In this document: one piece after another, positions 46,671 to 54,442 of the stretch | Position numbering within the stretch: the stretch's first letter is position 1 | How the letters are laid out: the number at the start of each line of letters is the position of its first letter | NCBI GenBank assembly: GCA_019233755.1 | Contig: JAFAMD010000016.1 | Location: 62,001-126,000 of the forward strand | Direction of reading: 5' to 3' | DNA from: Acidobacteriaceae bacterium | GTDB lineage: Bacteria > Acidobacteriota > Terriglobia > Bryobacterales > Bryobacteraceae | DNA: 64,000 bases | Notes under the pieces: generated by a model | The model's input: only the letters and a program-made list of their open reading frames with translations | Databases searched by the model: none | Told to the model about the DNA's origin: nothing | Made by a program: the position numbers and the translations under genes

Positions 46671-46894
46671 ATGATTACCTGTAAAGTGCATCTGAGTGGC
46701 GCTGGTTATCTTCATGACGCAACACTCCCGCCGTGCCGCGCGTCGGCGAGTCCATCTGGTTCAGCGATGATGAGAGAGAAACACACGGGATTGCGTACAA
46801 GGTGGAAAACGTCATGTACGCGTATCACGGCGGCGAGGTTCAATTCTTTGTAAAGCGCGAACCGACACTGTTTTTCAAGCAGTGGGGCGACTGA
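46671..46894 (+). pseudogene. Frameshifted small conserved-type protein
   Basis: Two adjacent frames join into one plausible protein of about 74 residues. MITCKVHLSGAGYLHDATLP comes from ATG 46671. VPRVGESIWFSDDERETHGI continues from GTG 46733 and ends ...REPTLFFKQWGD at the TGA 46892-46894. The shift falls in a C-rich run near 46726-46733 and needs one inserted base to repair, so a single-base deletion or a sequencing error is likely. No family name can be given. Confidence 0.55.
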
Positions 46895-46995
46895 CCTTAT
46901 CTGCGTTTCAGAAAGAGTAAGTTTCGGGATGATTTTTTTTAAGGCCCATAAACAAAGGGTTTACCAGTCCCGAAAGTCTGTCCCAAAATGATGCA

Positions 46996-47190
46996 ATGAA
47001 AACTCACGGCGCTCAGGAAAGCGGGGTGCAGAACGAGTTGATCGCCTGGAAGCTGGACCGGCCAGCCGCAGCTCGCGCGGCCTGATCACCATGCCGGACG
47101 ACTTATGCGATCGAGGCGTCAAATTCCGATCGTTGACGGAAGCGAGCGGCAGTTAGAGGCCGACAGGCCGCGCCATGTGGCAAATGCCTA
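46996..47190 (+). pseudogene. Serine recombinase (resolvase/invertase) remnant
   Basis: The segment decodes in two frames into a resolvase core. LIAWKLDR (47038-47061) is followed after a frameshift by SRSSRGLITMPDDLCDRG, VKFRSLTEA, a TAG at 47153-47155, and PTGRAMWQM (47161-47187). The order matches WKLDRLGRS ... RGVxFxSLTE ... TPTGRAM of serine recombinases. The catalytic serine region and the DNA-binding part are absent. It is a dead fragment at the right edge of the islet and indicates past mobile DNA. Confidence 0.8.
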
Positions 47191-47209
47191 ATAAGCGGCT
47201 CTTCACACC

Positions 47210-47236
47210 CGGCTCATCACCACCAACCCTGGCATA
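47210..47236. repeat. Right imperfect direct repeat flanking the accessory islet
   Basis: CGGCTCATCACCACCAACCC followed by TGGCATA, 20 of 23 core bases identical to 45024-45046. It lies between the resolvase remnant and the SDR gene start. Confidence 0.55.
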
Positions 47237-47261
47237 TAGATAGAAGGTAGAGCGAAGGCGA

Positions 47262-48011
47262 ATGAATCGAGTTGCGCTGGTGACGGGCGCTGGGAGCGGA
47301 ATTGGGCGGGCCGTGAGCCTGGCTTTGCACGCGTCCGGATGGGATGTAGTGATGGCCGGCAGAACAGGGTCGAGGTTGAATGAGACGGCGGCGATGGCGA
47401 AGGCGACCGGTTCGAGAACGGTTGTGGTGCCCACCGACGTCAGCGAACCCGAAGCGGTGGCGGCGCTGTTTGGCAAGATCCGCGAGGAGTTTGGGCGGCT
47501 GGATCTGCTGTTCAATAATGCCGGTGTCAACGCACCGGCTGTTCCGATTGAGGAACTGAGCTACGAACACTGGCGTGAAGTCATAGCGGTGAATCTGACG
47601 GGAGCCTTCCTGTGTGCGCAGGAGGCGATCCGACTGATGAAGACACAGCAGCCCAGAGGCGGGCGAATCATCAACAACGGCTCTATTTCGGCGCACGCGC
47701 CACGACCAAACTCCGCGCCTTATACAGCCACCAAGCACGCGATTACCGGTCTCACGAAGAGCCTCTCGCTTGATGGAAGGCCCTTTGATATCGCCTGCGG
47801 GCAGATCGATATCGGGAATGCCTCGACCGAGATGACAGAGGCGATGACAGCCGGAGTACTACAGGCGAACGGCAGCAGAGCGGTAGAGCCACGCATGGAC
47901 GTGCAGCATGTGGCCCAGGCAGTGCTGTATATGGCCGGGCTTCCGCTAGATGCGAATGTGCAATTCCTTACTGTTATGGCGACCAAGATGCCGTATGTGG
48001 GGCGTGGATGA
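47262..48011 (+). CDS. SDR-family oxidoreductase
   Basis: A 249-residue classical short-chain dehydrogenase with TGAGSGIG at 8-15, NNAG at 85-88, Ser141, and YTATK giving Tyr154 and Lys158. The C-terminal half departs from fatty-acid reductases ([19 protein letters not shown], then [17 protein letters not shown]), resembling SDRs of unknown substrate found widely in soil bacteria. Cofactor preference is probably NADP(H), given GRTGSR after the second strand. It is followed by an ADOP permease gene 137 bp later. Confidence 0.92.
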   Translation: MNRVALVTGAGSGIGRAVSLALHASGWDVVMAGRTGSRLNETAAMAKATGSRTVVVPTDVSEPEAVAALFGKIREEFGRLDLLFNNAGVNAPAVPIEELSYEHWREVIAVNLTGAFLCAQEAIRLMKTQQPRGGRIINNGSISAHAPRPNSAPYTATKHAITGLTKSLSLDGRPFDIACGQIDIGNASTEMTEAMTAGVLQANGSRAVEPRMDVQHVAQAVLYMAGLPLDANVQFLTVMATKMPYVGRG

Positions 48012-48148
48012 GAAGCGCCGGGATCCGATTCAGGACGCGGCTGTCCCATAAACGCGACACCGCTGGACGGGGAGGCGTCAAAGGCCGGCAGAAATACGTA
48101 GAATTCGATTTGGCAAACCAATTGCGCAATGCTCTCCGGGAGAATCTC

Positions 48149-50563
48149 ATGAGCGATCTCATGCGGGATGTTCGCTATACAGCGCGGGTATTGTTGAGGA
48201 CTCCGGCGGCGACGGCCATTGCCGTTCTTGCGCTCGCGCTGGGCATCGGCGTAAACGCATCCTCCTTTATCAGCACGAGCGCGTTGATTCTTCACCCGCT
48301 GCCTTATCCGCGGCTGGATCGCATTGTGACCGTTTGGGGAACGCTGCCGAAGCTGCAGACGGAGCGAAGTCCGCTGGCGCCGGCGGATTTCATCGACCTC
48401 AAGAATGAGAGCCACTCGTTCGAGCAACTCGCAGCTTACCGTGAATGGAATGCGGCGCTGACCGGGACAGGCGATCCCGAATGGGTGCAAGCGACGGTGG
48501 TGACGCCGGGCTTCTTCCGCGTGCTTGGCACGGGCGCCCGGCTGGGACGCACCTTCGCGGGGGATGAGAGCGACGCATCCCCGGCGAGAGTGGCAGTGGT
48601 GAGCCAGGGATTCTGGAAGACGCATCTGGCGGGATCGGCGGATGCGGTGGGCAAAGCGATTTCGCTCGACGGGAAGAGTTACACCGTGATCGGCGTAATG
48701 CCTGCCGAATTCAACTATCCGCTCCAAAACGAGATCTGGGCGCCGCTTACGCTGGACGCAGCCGAGCAGCACCAGCGCGCGGTGCATAACCTGATGGTAC
48801 TGGGCCTTCTGAAGCCAGGCGTAAGCGCGACCGAAGCCAGCAGGGAAGCCGCGGCGATTGCTGCACGGCTAGCGCAGCGGTATCCGTCGACGAACGAAGC
48901 TCGCAGTATAGTGGCAGCTCAGCTTCGCGAATCGAGCGACCAGGTGACGAACCATTTCCTCCTCACGCTGATGGGCGCGACCTTTTTCGTGCTGCTGCTC
49001 GCGTGTGCAAATGTCGCAAACCTGCAACTGGCACGCGCTGCGAACCGGCAGAAAGAAATAGCGGTGCGGGCAGCGCTCGGGGCAAGCCGGGCCCGGATCG
49101 CGCGGCAGTTAGTCATAGAAAGCCTGCTGATCGCGCTCGCCGCGGGCGGAATCGGGCTTCTTCTCGCGAGCTGGACAAGCGACGCGCAGCGGCCGTATAT
49201 CTCGCCCGGAGCATTGAGGGTTGTGCCGGGACTCGCGAATATGCACGTGGATTCGACCGTGGTGATGCTGACTTTTGCGGTGTCCATCGCGGCAGCGTTG
49301 CTGTGCAGCCTGCCGGCCATTTTCCAGCTTGTGATGCGGCGGATGCGGGCGGATCTGCGCGATGCTCTGCAGGAACGCGGCGGCAGCCAGGGAGCGCTTC
49401 CGGGCCAGAATCGTTTGCGGTCGGTGCTGGTTGTGTTCGAACTCGCCATGGCGTTAGTGATGCTGGTGGGAGCGGGCCTGATGGTGAACACATTCCAGCG
49501 CCTGCTCGACCGTTATCAGGGATTTGACCCGAAGAATCTGCTGACGATGCAGGTGTCACTGCCGGCGACTGCGTACCCAGGCGGAGCGCAGATAACGTCG
49601 TTTTACGACCGGGTGCTGCAGGCGCTCAAGACTGTTCCGGGCGTGAGAGCAGGAGCGGTTTCCTCGAGCGCCGGACCTGCGGAGCGGCTCGTGATTGAAG
49701 GACGGCCAGAGCCCCGGGCCGGTGAGCCGAGGCCTTACGTCAAGGCCGTGAGCGGCGAGTTTCTGGAAGCCATGCGCATCCCGCTGCTAAGCGGGCGCTT
49801 TCTTTCGGACAGGGATCGAGCGACTACACCGGGCGTCGTGGTGGTGAGTGAAAGCATTGCCCGCCATTACTGGCCGAATGCCAGCCCGGTAGGCAGGCGC
49901 ATTCAGCTCAATGGGCAATCGGGATGGCTGACAGTTGTCGGTGTGTGCCGGGATGTCATCGATGACTGGTTCAGCGGGCAACCGTCTCCGGCGGCGTATG
50001 TTCCCTACACGCAACATCCCAGCGCTTCCGGAGTGATCCTCCTCCGCACAGCGGGCGACCCGATGCAGGCGGCGCCGGCAGCGCGCGCAGAGATCCGCAG
50101 CGTCAACAAAGATTTGCCGGTTTACGACGTCGAGACGATGGAAAAGGCGATGGCCGACGAGCGCGGAGGAGTTCACGCCGCAGCTTCCACAATGACGGGA
50201 TACGCGATTATCGCTTTGCTTCTGGCGACTACCGGCATTTATGGAGTGCTCTCCTATTTCGTGGCAGCGCGGACGCATGATATCGGCGTGCACATGGCGC
50301 TAGGCGCAAACCGAGTGGACATTCTCAAAATGACGATGCGGAGAGCCGCCGTATTGACTGCGGCGGGCCTTCTCATCGGGATACCGCTCGCGGTATTGCT
50401 CACACGCGTGATGGCGAGCGCGCTTTACGGAGTAGTGCATCTGGAGCCGATGACGTTCGGCCTGTTCGCCGGCGTTCTTGCGCTTTCGGCGCTGCTGGCC
50501 AGCTATCTCCCGTCGCGGCGCGCGACACGCATCGATCCAATGAAGGCTTTGCGGAGCGAATAG
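48149..50563 (+). CDS. ADOP: acidobacterial duplicated MacB/FtsX-type permease
   Basis: An 804-residue double permease. The start is ATG 48149 (MSDLMRDVRYTARVLLRTPA), preceded by GGGAG. The frame is open 47 codons further upstream without family similarity and would overlap the SDR stop. Typical elements are LALALGIGVNASSFI, ILHPLPYPRLDRIVTVWG, VVTPGFFRVLGTGARLGRTF, LLLACANVANLQLARAANRQKEIAVRAALGASRARI, and near the C-terminus GIYGVLSYFVAARTHDIGVHMALGANR and SYLPSRRATRIDPMKALRSE. No ATPase, adaptor or PadR gene is adjacent, so any energy source must come from elsewhere. The function is unknown. Confidence 0.93.
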   Translation: MSDLMRDVRYTARVLLRTPAATAIAVLALALGIGVNASSFISTSALILHPLPYPRLDRIVTVWGTLPKLQTERSPLAPADFIDLKNESHSFEQLAAYREWNAALTGTGDPEWVQATVVTPGFFRVLGTGARLGRTFAGDESDASPARVAVVSQGFWKTHLAGSADAVGKAISLDGKSYTVIGVMPAEFNYPLQNEIWAPLTLDAAEQHQRAVHNLMVLGLLKPGVSATEASREAAAIAARLAQRYPSTNEARSIVAAQLRESSDQVTNHFLLTLMGATFFVLLLACANVANLQLARAANRQKEIAVRAALGASRARIARQLVIESLLIALAAGGIGLLLASWTSDAQRPYISPGALRVVPGLANMHVDSTVVMLTFAVSIAAALLCSLPAIFQLVMRRMRADLRDALQERGGSQGALPGQNRLRSVLVVFELAMALVMLVGAGLMVNTFQRLLDRYQGFDPKNLLTMQVSLPATAYPGGAQITSFYDRVLQALKTVPGVRAGAVSSSAGPAERLVIEGRPEPRAGEPRPYVKAVSGEFLEAMRIPLLSGRFLSDRDRATTPGVVVVSESIARHYWPNASPVGRRIQLNGQSGWLTVVGVCRDVIDDWFSGQPSPAAYVPYTQHPSASGVILLRTAGDPMQAAPAARAEIRSVNKDLPVYDVETMEKAMADERGGVHAAASTMTGYAIIALLLATTGIYGVLSYFVAARTHDIGVHMALGANRVDILKMTMRRAAVLTAAGLLIGIPLAVLLTRVMASALYGVVHLEPMTFGLFAGVLALSALLASYLPSRRATRIDPMKALRSE

Positions 50564-50626
50564 TCTGCGTACAAACAGCAAGCCGTGGCTAGAGTTGGCT
50601 GGCTCTCAAGACGCAGGATTATATGT

Positions 50627-50842
50627 ATGAAGAAGACTCTAGATATTGACGACGAGCTCTTCAAACAGGCTAAATTGGCATGCGGTGCGGCTACCGATAC
50701 CGAGATTGTTCGTTTGGGTCTCGAGGCACTGGTGCGCCGCGCCGCTTACGAGCGCCTTCGAACTCTCCGTGGAACTGAGCCTCACGCACGAGAGGTTTGC
50801 AGGCGTCGCAAAAAGGCGTCTGCTAAACGCAAGATCGGCTGA
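50627..50842 (+). CDS. VapB-like type II antitoxin, orphan
   Basis: A 71-residue protein starting at ATG 50627. MKKTLDIDDELFKQAKLACG then ATDTEIVRLGLEALVRRAAYERLRTLRGTEP is the ribbon-helix-helix DNA-binding pattern of the VapB (DUF2191-like) family. The C-terminal basic tail CRRRKKASAKRKIG replaces the usual toxin-wrapping segment or is a variant of it. The next gene should be the VapC PIN ribonuclease; instead only MVLV followed by a TAG remains. The protein therefore looks like an antitoxin left without its toxin. Confidence 0.75.
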   Translation: MKKTLDIDDELFKQAKLACGAATDTEIVRLGLEALVRRAAYERLRTLRGTEPHAREVCRRRKKASAKRKIG

Positions 50843-50859
50843 TGGTTTTGGTCGTGTAG
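50842..50859 (+). pseudogene. vapC start remnant
   Basis: ATG 50842 overlaps the antitoxin stop (TGATG), exactly as in vapBC operons. It reads M-V-L-V, the standard PIN-domain opening before the first catalytic Asp, and then hits V-TAG. No PIN-domain sequence follows before the dispersed repeat at 50947. Only a few codons survive, so this call rests on position and the MVLV match. Confidence 0.4.
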
Positions 50860-50946
50860 AGAGCGAACTCTCGTCTAGTGCGGCTGGGACTACCTTGAGC
50901 GCCGTGGCTTGAACCGAATGCGCGCTCCTCGACAGATGCGGTCTGT

Positions 50947-50976
50947 AAAGGCGGCTGCCAGGATTGGCTGCCCCAC
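50947..50976. repeat. Dispersed palindromic repeat, copy 2
   Basis: A 30-base copy of the element at 44157-44189, identical apart from a missing CAG that shortens the hairpin stem. It lies in the debris after the lost vapC gene and before the gene at 51032. Confidence 0.7.
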
Positions 50977-51031
50977 AACGAGATGCTAAGCATGAGCTGG
51001 TTCAAGCTGCCAACCACCGTTCCGGGCTAGA

Positions 51032-51802
51032 ATGGCGCAAGTGCTACGCGTACGGCTGTTGCATTGGAAAGCCGCGGAGGCTGCGGTAACCAGAGATGTC
51101 CTGCTCCGGGCGGGATTCCGGGTGGAGTATGACGAGACGTTCCAATCGGCGCTGATGCGGAAGTGGCGCGAGGATCCACCAGCGGCGTTTGTGATCGATC
51201 TTTCGCGGCTGCCGTCGCAAGGGCGCGAGATCGCGATTGCGCTGCGGCAATCGCCAAAGACCCGACAGGTCCCCATCGTCTTCTGCAATGGCGCGCCCGA
51301 GAAAGTGAAGCTGATCCGTGAAGTTCTTCCCGATGCGACTTACTGTGCGGGCGAGGAGTTAGTCAAGACCGTGAAGCATGTACGGCCTGTGCAGTCGCCG
51401 GTCAGGCCGTTGGATATGATGGACCGCTACGGATCGCGGACGACCGCCCAGAAGCTTGGCATCACAGAGGGAAGTACGGTTGCTGTTATCGATCCGCCAG
51501 GCAACGTAAGTACCATGCTCGGCGTGCTGCCGCGCCGGGTCGAGTTTGTTGAGCAATGCGGGGCCGTGACGCTGTGCTTTGTTAATTCCCCGGATGGTCT
51601 GCGGGCCGATCTGTCTCGCGTGCGCAGCCTGGCAGCGAGGACGAAACTTTGGATTTTGTGGCGGAAGAAGAGCGCTCCCGGTCATGAGGGAGTAACGGAA
51701 CAGCTAGTCCGGGAAACAGGGATCGGTTTAGGGCTGGTGGATTACAAGATCTGTTCGATTGACAAAACCTGGAGCGCGATGCTGTTCGCACGAAAGAAGT
51801 GA
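51032..51802 (+). CDS. Receiver-like domain fused to a DUF3052-type domain
   Basis: A 256-residue protein. The N-terminal half (1-125) has a response-regulator-like alpha/beta layout (LRVRLLHWKAAEAAVTRDVLLRAGFRVEYDE ... PPAAFVIDLSRLPSQGREIAIALRQ), with an Asp in FVIDLSRLP at the phospho-acceptor position. The C-terminal half matches DUF3052: KLGITEGSTVAVIDPPGNV, then KLWILWRKKSAPGHEGVTEQ and KICSIDKTWSAMLFARKK. The DUF3052 family has no known reaction. The next gene begins 3 bp after the stop, so the two are cotranscribed. Confidence 0.8.
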   Translation: MAQVLRVRLLHWKAAEAAVTRDVLLRAGFRVEYDETFQSALMRKWREDPPAAFVIDLSRLPSQGREIAIALRQSPKTRQVPIVFCNGAPEKVKLIREVLPDATYCAGEELVKTVKHVRPVQSPVRPLDMMDRYGSRTTAQKLGITEGSTVAVIDPPGNVSTMLGVLPRRVEFVEQCGAVTLCFVNSPDGLRADLSRVRSLAARTKLWILWRKKSAPGHEGVTEQLVRETGIGLGLVDYKICSIDKTWSAMLFARKK

Positions 51803-51805
51803 GAT

Positions 51806-52339
51806 ATGGAAGAACGAGCCGACGAGTTACAGCAGGCGTTTTTGACGTTTTCGCGCGAGAAGTTGAAAGACGAGTACTGGCCGAGGATCTGCGCGTGCAT
51901 TGAGTCGCTCACGGAAGAGCAGATCTGGTGGCGTCCGAACGAGACGAGCAACAGCATCGGAAATCTGCTGCTGCACTTGAACGGGAACATGCGGCAGTGG
52001 ATTGTGGCGCCTCTGGGCGGCGTGGCAAACACGCGGAATCGGGATGCCGAGTTCGCGGAACGGCGGCACCTTGACACGGCCACACTACGGAGCGCGCTGG
52101 ACGAAACACTCGAGGAGTTCGATCGCATTCTGGCTCGATTGACGGCAGCGGACCTGCTCAAGACCTATACCATCCAGCGATACGAAGGCATTACTGCTCT
52201 TGCAGCGATCTATCACGTGGTGGAGCATTTTGGCATGCACACAGGCCAGATCCTCTACATCACGAAGGCCATGACGGGAAACGACCTGGGATTCTACCGG
52301 CAGTTAAGCGGTTGGGGACCGGTGGCGTCCAGCCACTAA
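51806..52339 (+). CDS. DinB-like (DUF1572) four-helix-bundle protein
   Basis: A 177-residue protein of the DinB/YfiT superfamily: IESLTEEQIWWRPNETSNSIGNLLLHLNGNMRQWI in the first half and YHVVEHFGMHTGQILYITKAM in the second. The three histidines that would bind a metal are His in LLLHLNG, YHVVEH and FGMHTGQ. Relatives include bacillithiol-dependent S-transferases (BstA) and other metal-dependent thiol transferases. Since a BshA homologue is present in the window, bacillithiol use is conceivable (inference). It converges with the gene at 52336 by 4 overlapping bases. Confidence 0.85.
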   Translation: MEERADELQQAFLTFSREKLKDEYWPRICACIESLTEEQIWWRPNETSNSIGNLLLHLNGNMRQWIVAPLGGVANTRNRDAEFAERRHLDTATLRSALDETLEEFDRILARLTAADLLKTYTIQRYEGITALAAIYHVVEHFGMHTGQILYITKAMTGNDLGFYRQLSGWGPVASSH

Positions 52340-53007
52340 ATTCTCTGCGCTATTCTCTGCGCGCGGCGGTACCTGATGAAAAGCATTGCCGCGAAGCCGG
52401 CGGCAAGGAGGACGAAGTAGCCGCCAGGCTCAGCGGCCGAACTCGCGGCAGAGGCGACAACACTGATGTCGTCCAAACCGAGGTATGCCGGATTTTGCAG
52501 GAAGCCGAATTCCAGCACGGTTGACGAAGACGAAGCAGTTAGCCCGTTGAACGTATATTTGACGAAATTGTCGAGTTCGGGAACCGGGTTCTGGACGGAG
52601 CCGGGAATGACGGAACCGTTCCAGGAAGCCTGGAACACACTGGGGGCGTTATCTCCATCGCTGGACGGGTTATCCAGATAGTAAGTAAGTGAGTAAGTCC
52701 GTCCCGGTGTGGTCGCGAGGGCCTGGGACAGATAGCCGTAAGTGGTGGGATCGCCCGGTGTGCCGATGGGGCCTAGCTGCGCTCCAAAGTTGCCGCTGTT
52801 TGCAAAATTCGGGGCAACTGACGCGGCGGGAGCGACGAAGTTATATCCCAAGCTTCCGGACTCTGTCCAGGACGTGAAATCACCGGTTTCGAATCCGCAG
52901 TTTGCGACTAAGTTACCGGAAATGGCACCGCAAACGCTTGGACTCGCGGTTGCAAGGGCGGGGAGAAACACTGCTGAAAGCACAGCAAAATGTAATTTCT
53001 TCAACAC
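52336..53007 (-). CDS. PEP-CTERM-like sorted surface protein
   Basis: A 223-residue exported protein starting at GTG 53005-53007. A signal peptide (FAVLSAVFLPALATA) is followed by a beta-sandwich-type domain with NLVANCGFETGDFTSWTESG, a pattern shared with PEP-CTERM carbohydrate-binding-like proteins. The C-terminus is AEPGGYFVLLAAGFAAMLFI then RYRRAQR, a degenerate PEP motif plus transmembrane helix and basic tail for exosortase/archaeosortase sorting. No exosortase gene is in the window. An 18-bp palindrome covers the start codon. It is convergent with the DinB gene. Confidence 0.8.
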   Translation of the reverse strand: MLKKLHFAVLSAVFLPALATASPSVCGAISGNLVANCGFETGDFTSWTESGSLGYNFVAPAASVAPNFANSGNFGAQLGPIGTPGDPTTYGYLSQALATTPGRTYSLTYYLDNPSSDGDNAPSVFQASWNGSVIPGSVQNPVPELDNFVKYTFNGLTASSSSTVLEFGFLQNPAYLGLDDISVVASAASSAAEPGGYFVLLAAGFAAMLFIRYRRAQRIAQRI

Positions 53008-53016
53008 TTGTTGAAG
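52999..53016. promoter_or_regulatory. Palindrome overlapping the PEP-CTERM gene start
   Basis: CTTCAACACTTGTTGAAG is a perfect 8-bp-arm inverted repeat with a 2-base centre. It includes the GTG start codon (53005-53007) and the bases just upstream, next to a GGAG ribosome site. It could be an operator or an mRNA hairpin hiding the start. Its function is inferred from position. Confidence 0.5.
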
Positions 53017-53177
53017 GCTCCTTTCGAAACGTACCTCACGGTTTTACATAAGCTGTGCTGGGTTTTTCAACGGTTCTATAAGTAATGAGCGTTCTAACGG
53101 GATGTGGCAAGTCGTTCGAGTTCCGCGTGGCGCATGCGAGCGAGAGCTCTCAGCAGCAAAGAAGCCCGAGCGCGAGC

Positions 53178-54134
53178 TCAAGTTTCGGCATAGTAGCGGT
53201 CCGTCGCCTGAACGATCAATCCCTTCTCCTTGGTCTTTAATTGAAGCTTACGAAACCCCGAGGATGTGACCGGCTGGTCAGAGACGAAACCGAGGCTGTA
53301 CTGGCTGCGCAGCTCCTCCTGGATGGCGTCGTAGATCTGGCTGATGCTGCGAGTTTTCGACACCTCGAAGTAGCCGCCGCCAGTTTCGCCGGCGAGATGC
53401 TTCAGGACACCTTTGCCGCTGGGCCCGAGTGAGAGATGGCCGCCGTAGTAGGACTCGTCGGAGAACAGGATGCAGTAGACGAGGGTATCGGCGCGCTGTG
53501 CGGCTTCGATGGCATCCGTGAGGGTAACGGTACTGCCGAAGTCGACACCATCTGTGAGGACGATGAAGGCTTTGCGGCCCTGTACGCTGCGCATAACCTT
53601 GATAGAAGCGGTGCGAACGGCATCGTAGAGCAGCGTGCCGCTGCCGTTGCGGGCCTGCTCGGCAGTCGGCGAATCAATCAGGGAAAGCGTATCCTGCAGA
53701 TCTTTGTGCGAGGCGGTAAGGCCCTGGCGGATGACGACCGCCTGATCGAATTGAACGATGACACCCTTGTCTTTGTCTTCACGCAGGACCTGGTCGAGAA
53801 ACCGGTTGCTGGCGCCGCGCTCGTCTTCGAGGACCTTGGTCTGGCTGAGACTGCTGTCAACGAGCAGGCCGATGGTAAGCGGGAGATCAGATTCCTGGGA
53901 GAAGTAGCGGATGATTTGCGGCTTGCCGTTCTCGAGCAGGGTGAAATCGGTCTTGCCCAGATTGCGAATGATCTGGCCGCCTTTGTCACGCACGGTAGCG
54001 AAGACGTTGACAACTTTGACCTCGGCAGAAAATGTAGGTTGATCCTGCCCGTGCAGCACACGCGCGCTCAGTACGGCGCAGGCAGTTGAGGCGAGCCACT
54101 GACGGCGTGTGAGGGGATGGGGAAGGCTGCACAT
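53178..54134 (-). CDS. VWFA-related Acidobacteria domain protein, exported
   Basis: A 318-residue protein from ATG 54132-54134 (a GTG 17 codons upstream is possible). The N-terminus carries a signal with TRRQWLASTACAVLSARVLHG, which looks twin-arginine-like or Sec. The first domain includes VFATVRDKGGQIIRNLGKTDFTLLENGKPQ, then a von Willebrand A fold: MIDAS start LLVDSSLSQ, and FIVLTDGVDFGS. The C-terminal segment is RSQYSLGFV. This corresponds to the acidobacterial VWFA-related family found in very many copies per genome. Binding partners are unknown. Confidence 0.9.
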   Translation of the reverse strand: MCSLPHPLTRRQWLASTACAVLSARVLHGQDQPTFSAEVKVVNVFATVRDKGGQIIRNLGKTDFTLLENGKPQIIRYFSQESDLPLTIGLLVDSSLSQTKVLEDERGASNRFLDQVLREDKDKGVIVQFDQAVVIRQGLTASHKDLQDTLSLIDSPTAEQARNGSGTLLYDAVRTASIKVMRSVQGRKAFIVLTDGVDFGSTVTLTDAIEAAQRADTLVYCILFSDESYYGGHLSLGPSGKGVLKHLAGETGGGYFEVSKTRSISQIYDAIQEELRSQYSLGFVSDQPVTSSGFRKLQLKTKEKGLIVQATDRYYAET

Positions 54135-54213
54135 CTTTAGATAGACGGACGAACGGCCCGGGTCCGGTACTGCAACAATCGACACGGGCCAGGTGTTTCT
54201 ACTGGGGGTCCAG

Positions 54214-54357
54214 GTGGTGGCTGCTTCTCAACAAGACCGGCAGAAGGCGGTGCGGTATGTGTTTCGGGTTGCGAGCGTGGATGCGGTAACGATCGGTTAC
54301 AAAAACACGGCTGAGATTGATGAGGCGATAGAGAACATCAATCTGGCGCTGGCGTAA
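54214..54357 (+). pseudogene. 3' remnant of an aldo/keto reductase-like gene
   Basis: A 47-codon frame ending in TAA 54355-54357 reads VVAASQQDRQKAVRYVF and then TIGYKNTAEIDEAIENINLALA. This resembles the last 45 residues of aldo/keto reductases, where a cofactor loop and helix close the barrel. No start or upstream domain exists; the frame runs back into the divergent VWFA leader. It appears to be a fossil of a deleted gene. Confidence 0.5.
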
Positions 54358-54442
54358 TGGCAGGCCAACTTGCCTCTTGAAGCGGGGCAAACCTTCGGCT
54401 AACATCGGGTGACCTCTTTGGGCAGAAGGAGAGCGAACCGTG

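Noticed and set aside
46904-46980. A complete REP/RAYT-type insertion around the TTTCGGGA/TCCCGAAA inverted pair
   Set aside because: Only 8-bp arms are present and no transposase-like frame lies between them, so it is mentioned with the islet rather than called as a mobile element.
48008-48148. Upstream start for the ADOP at 48149
   Set aside because: The 47-residue extension is basic and unlike other ADOP N-termini, while ATG 48149 has a good GGGAG site and the typical DVRYTARVLLRTP opening.
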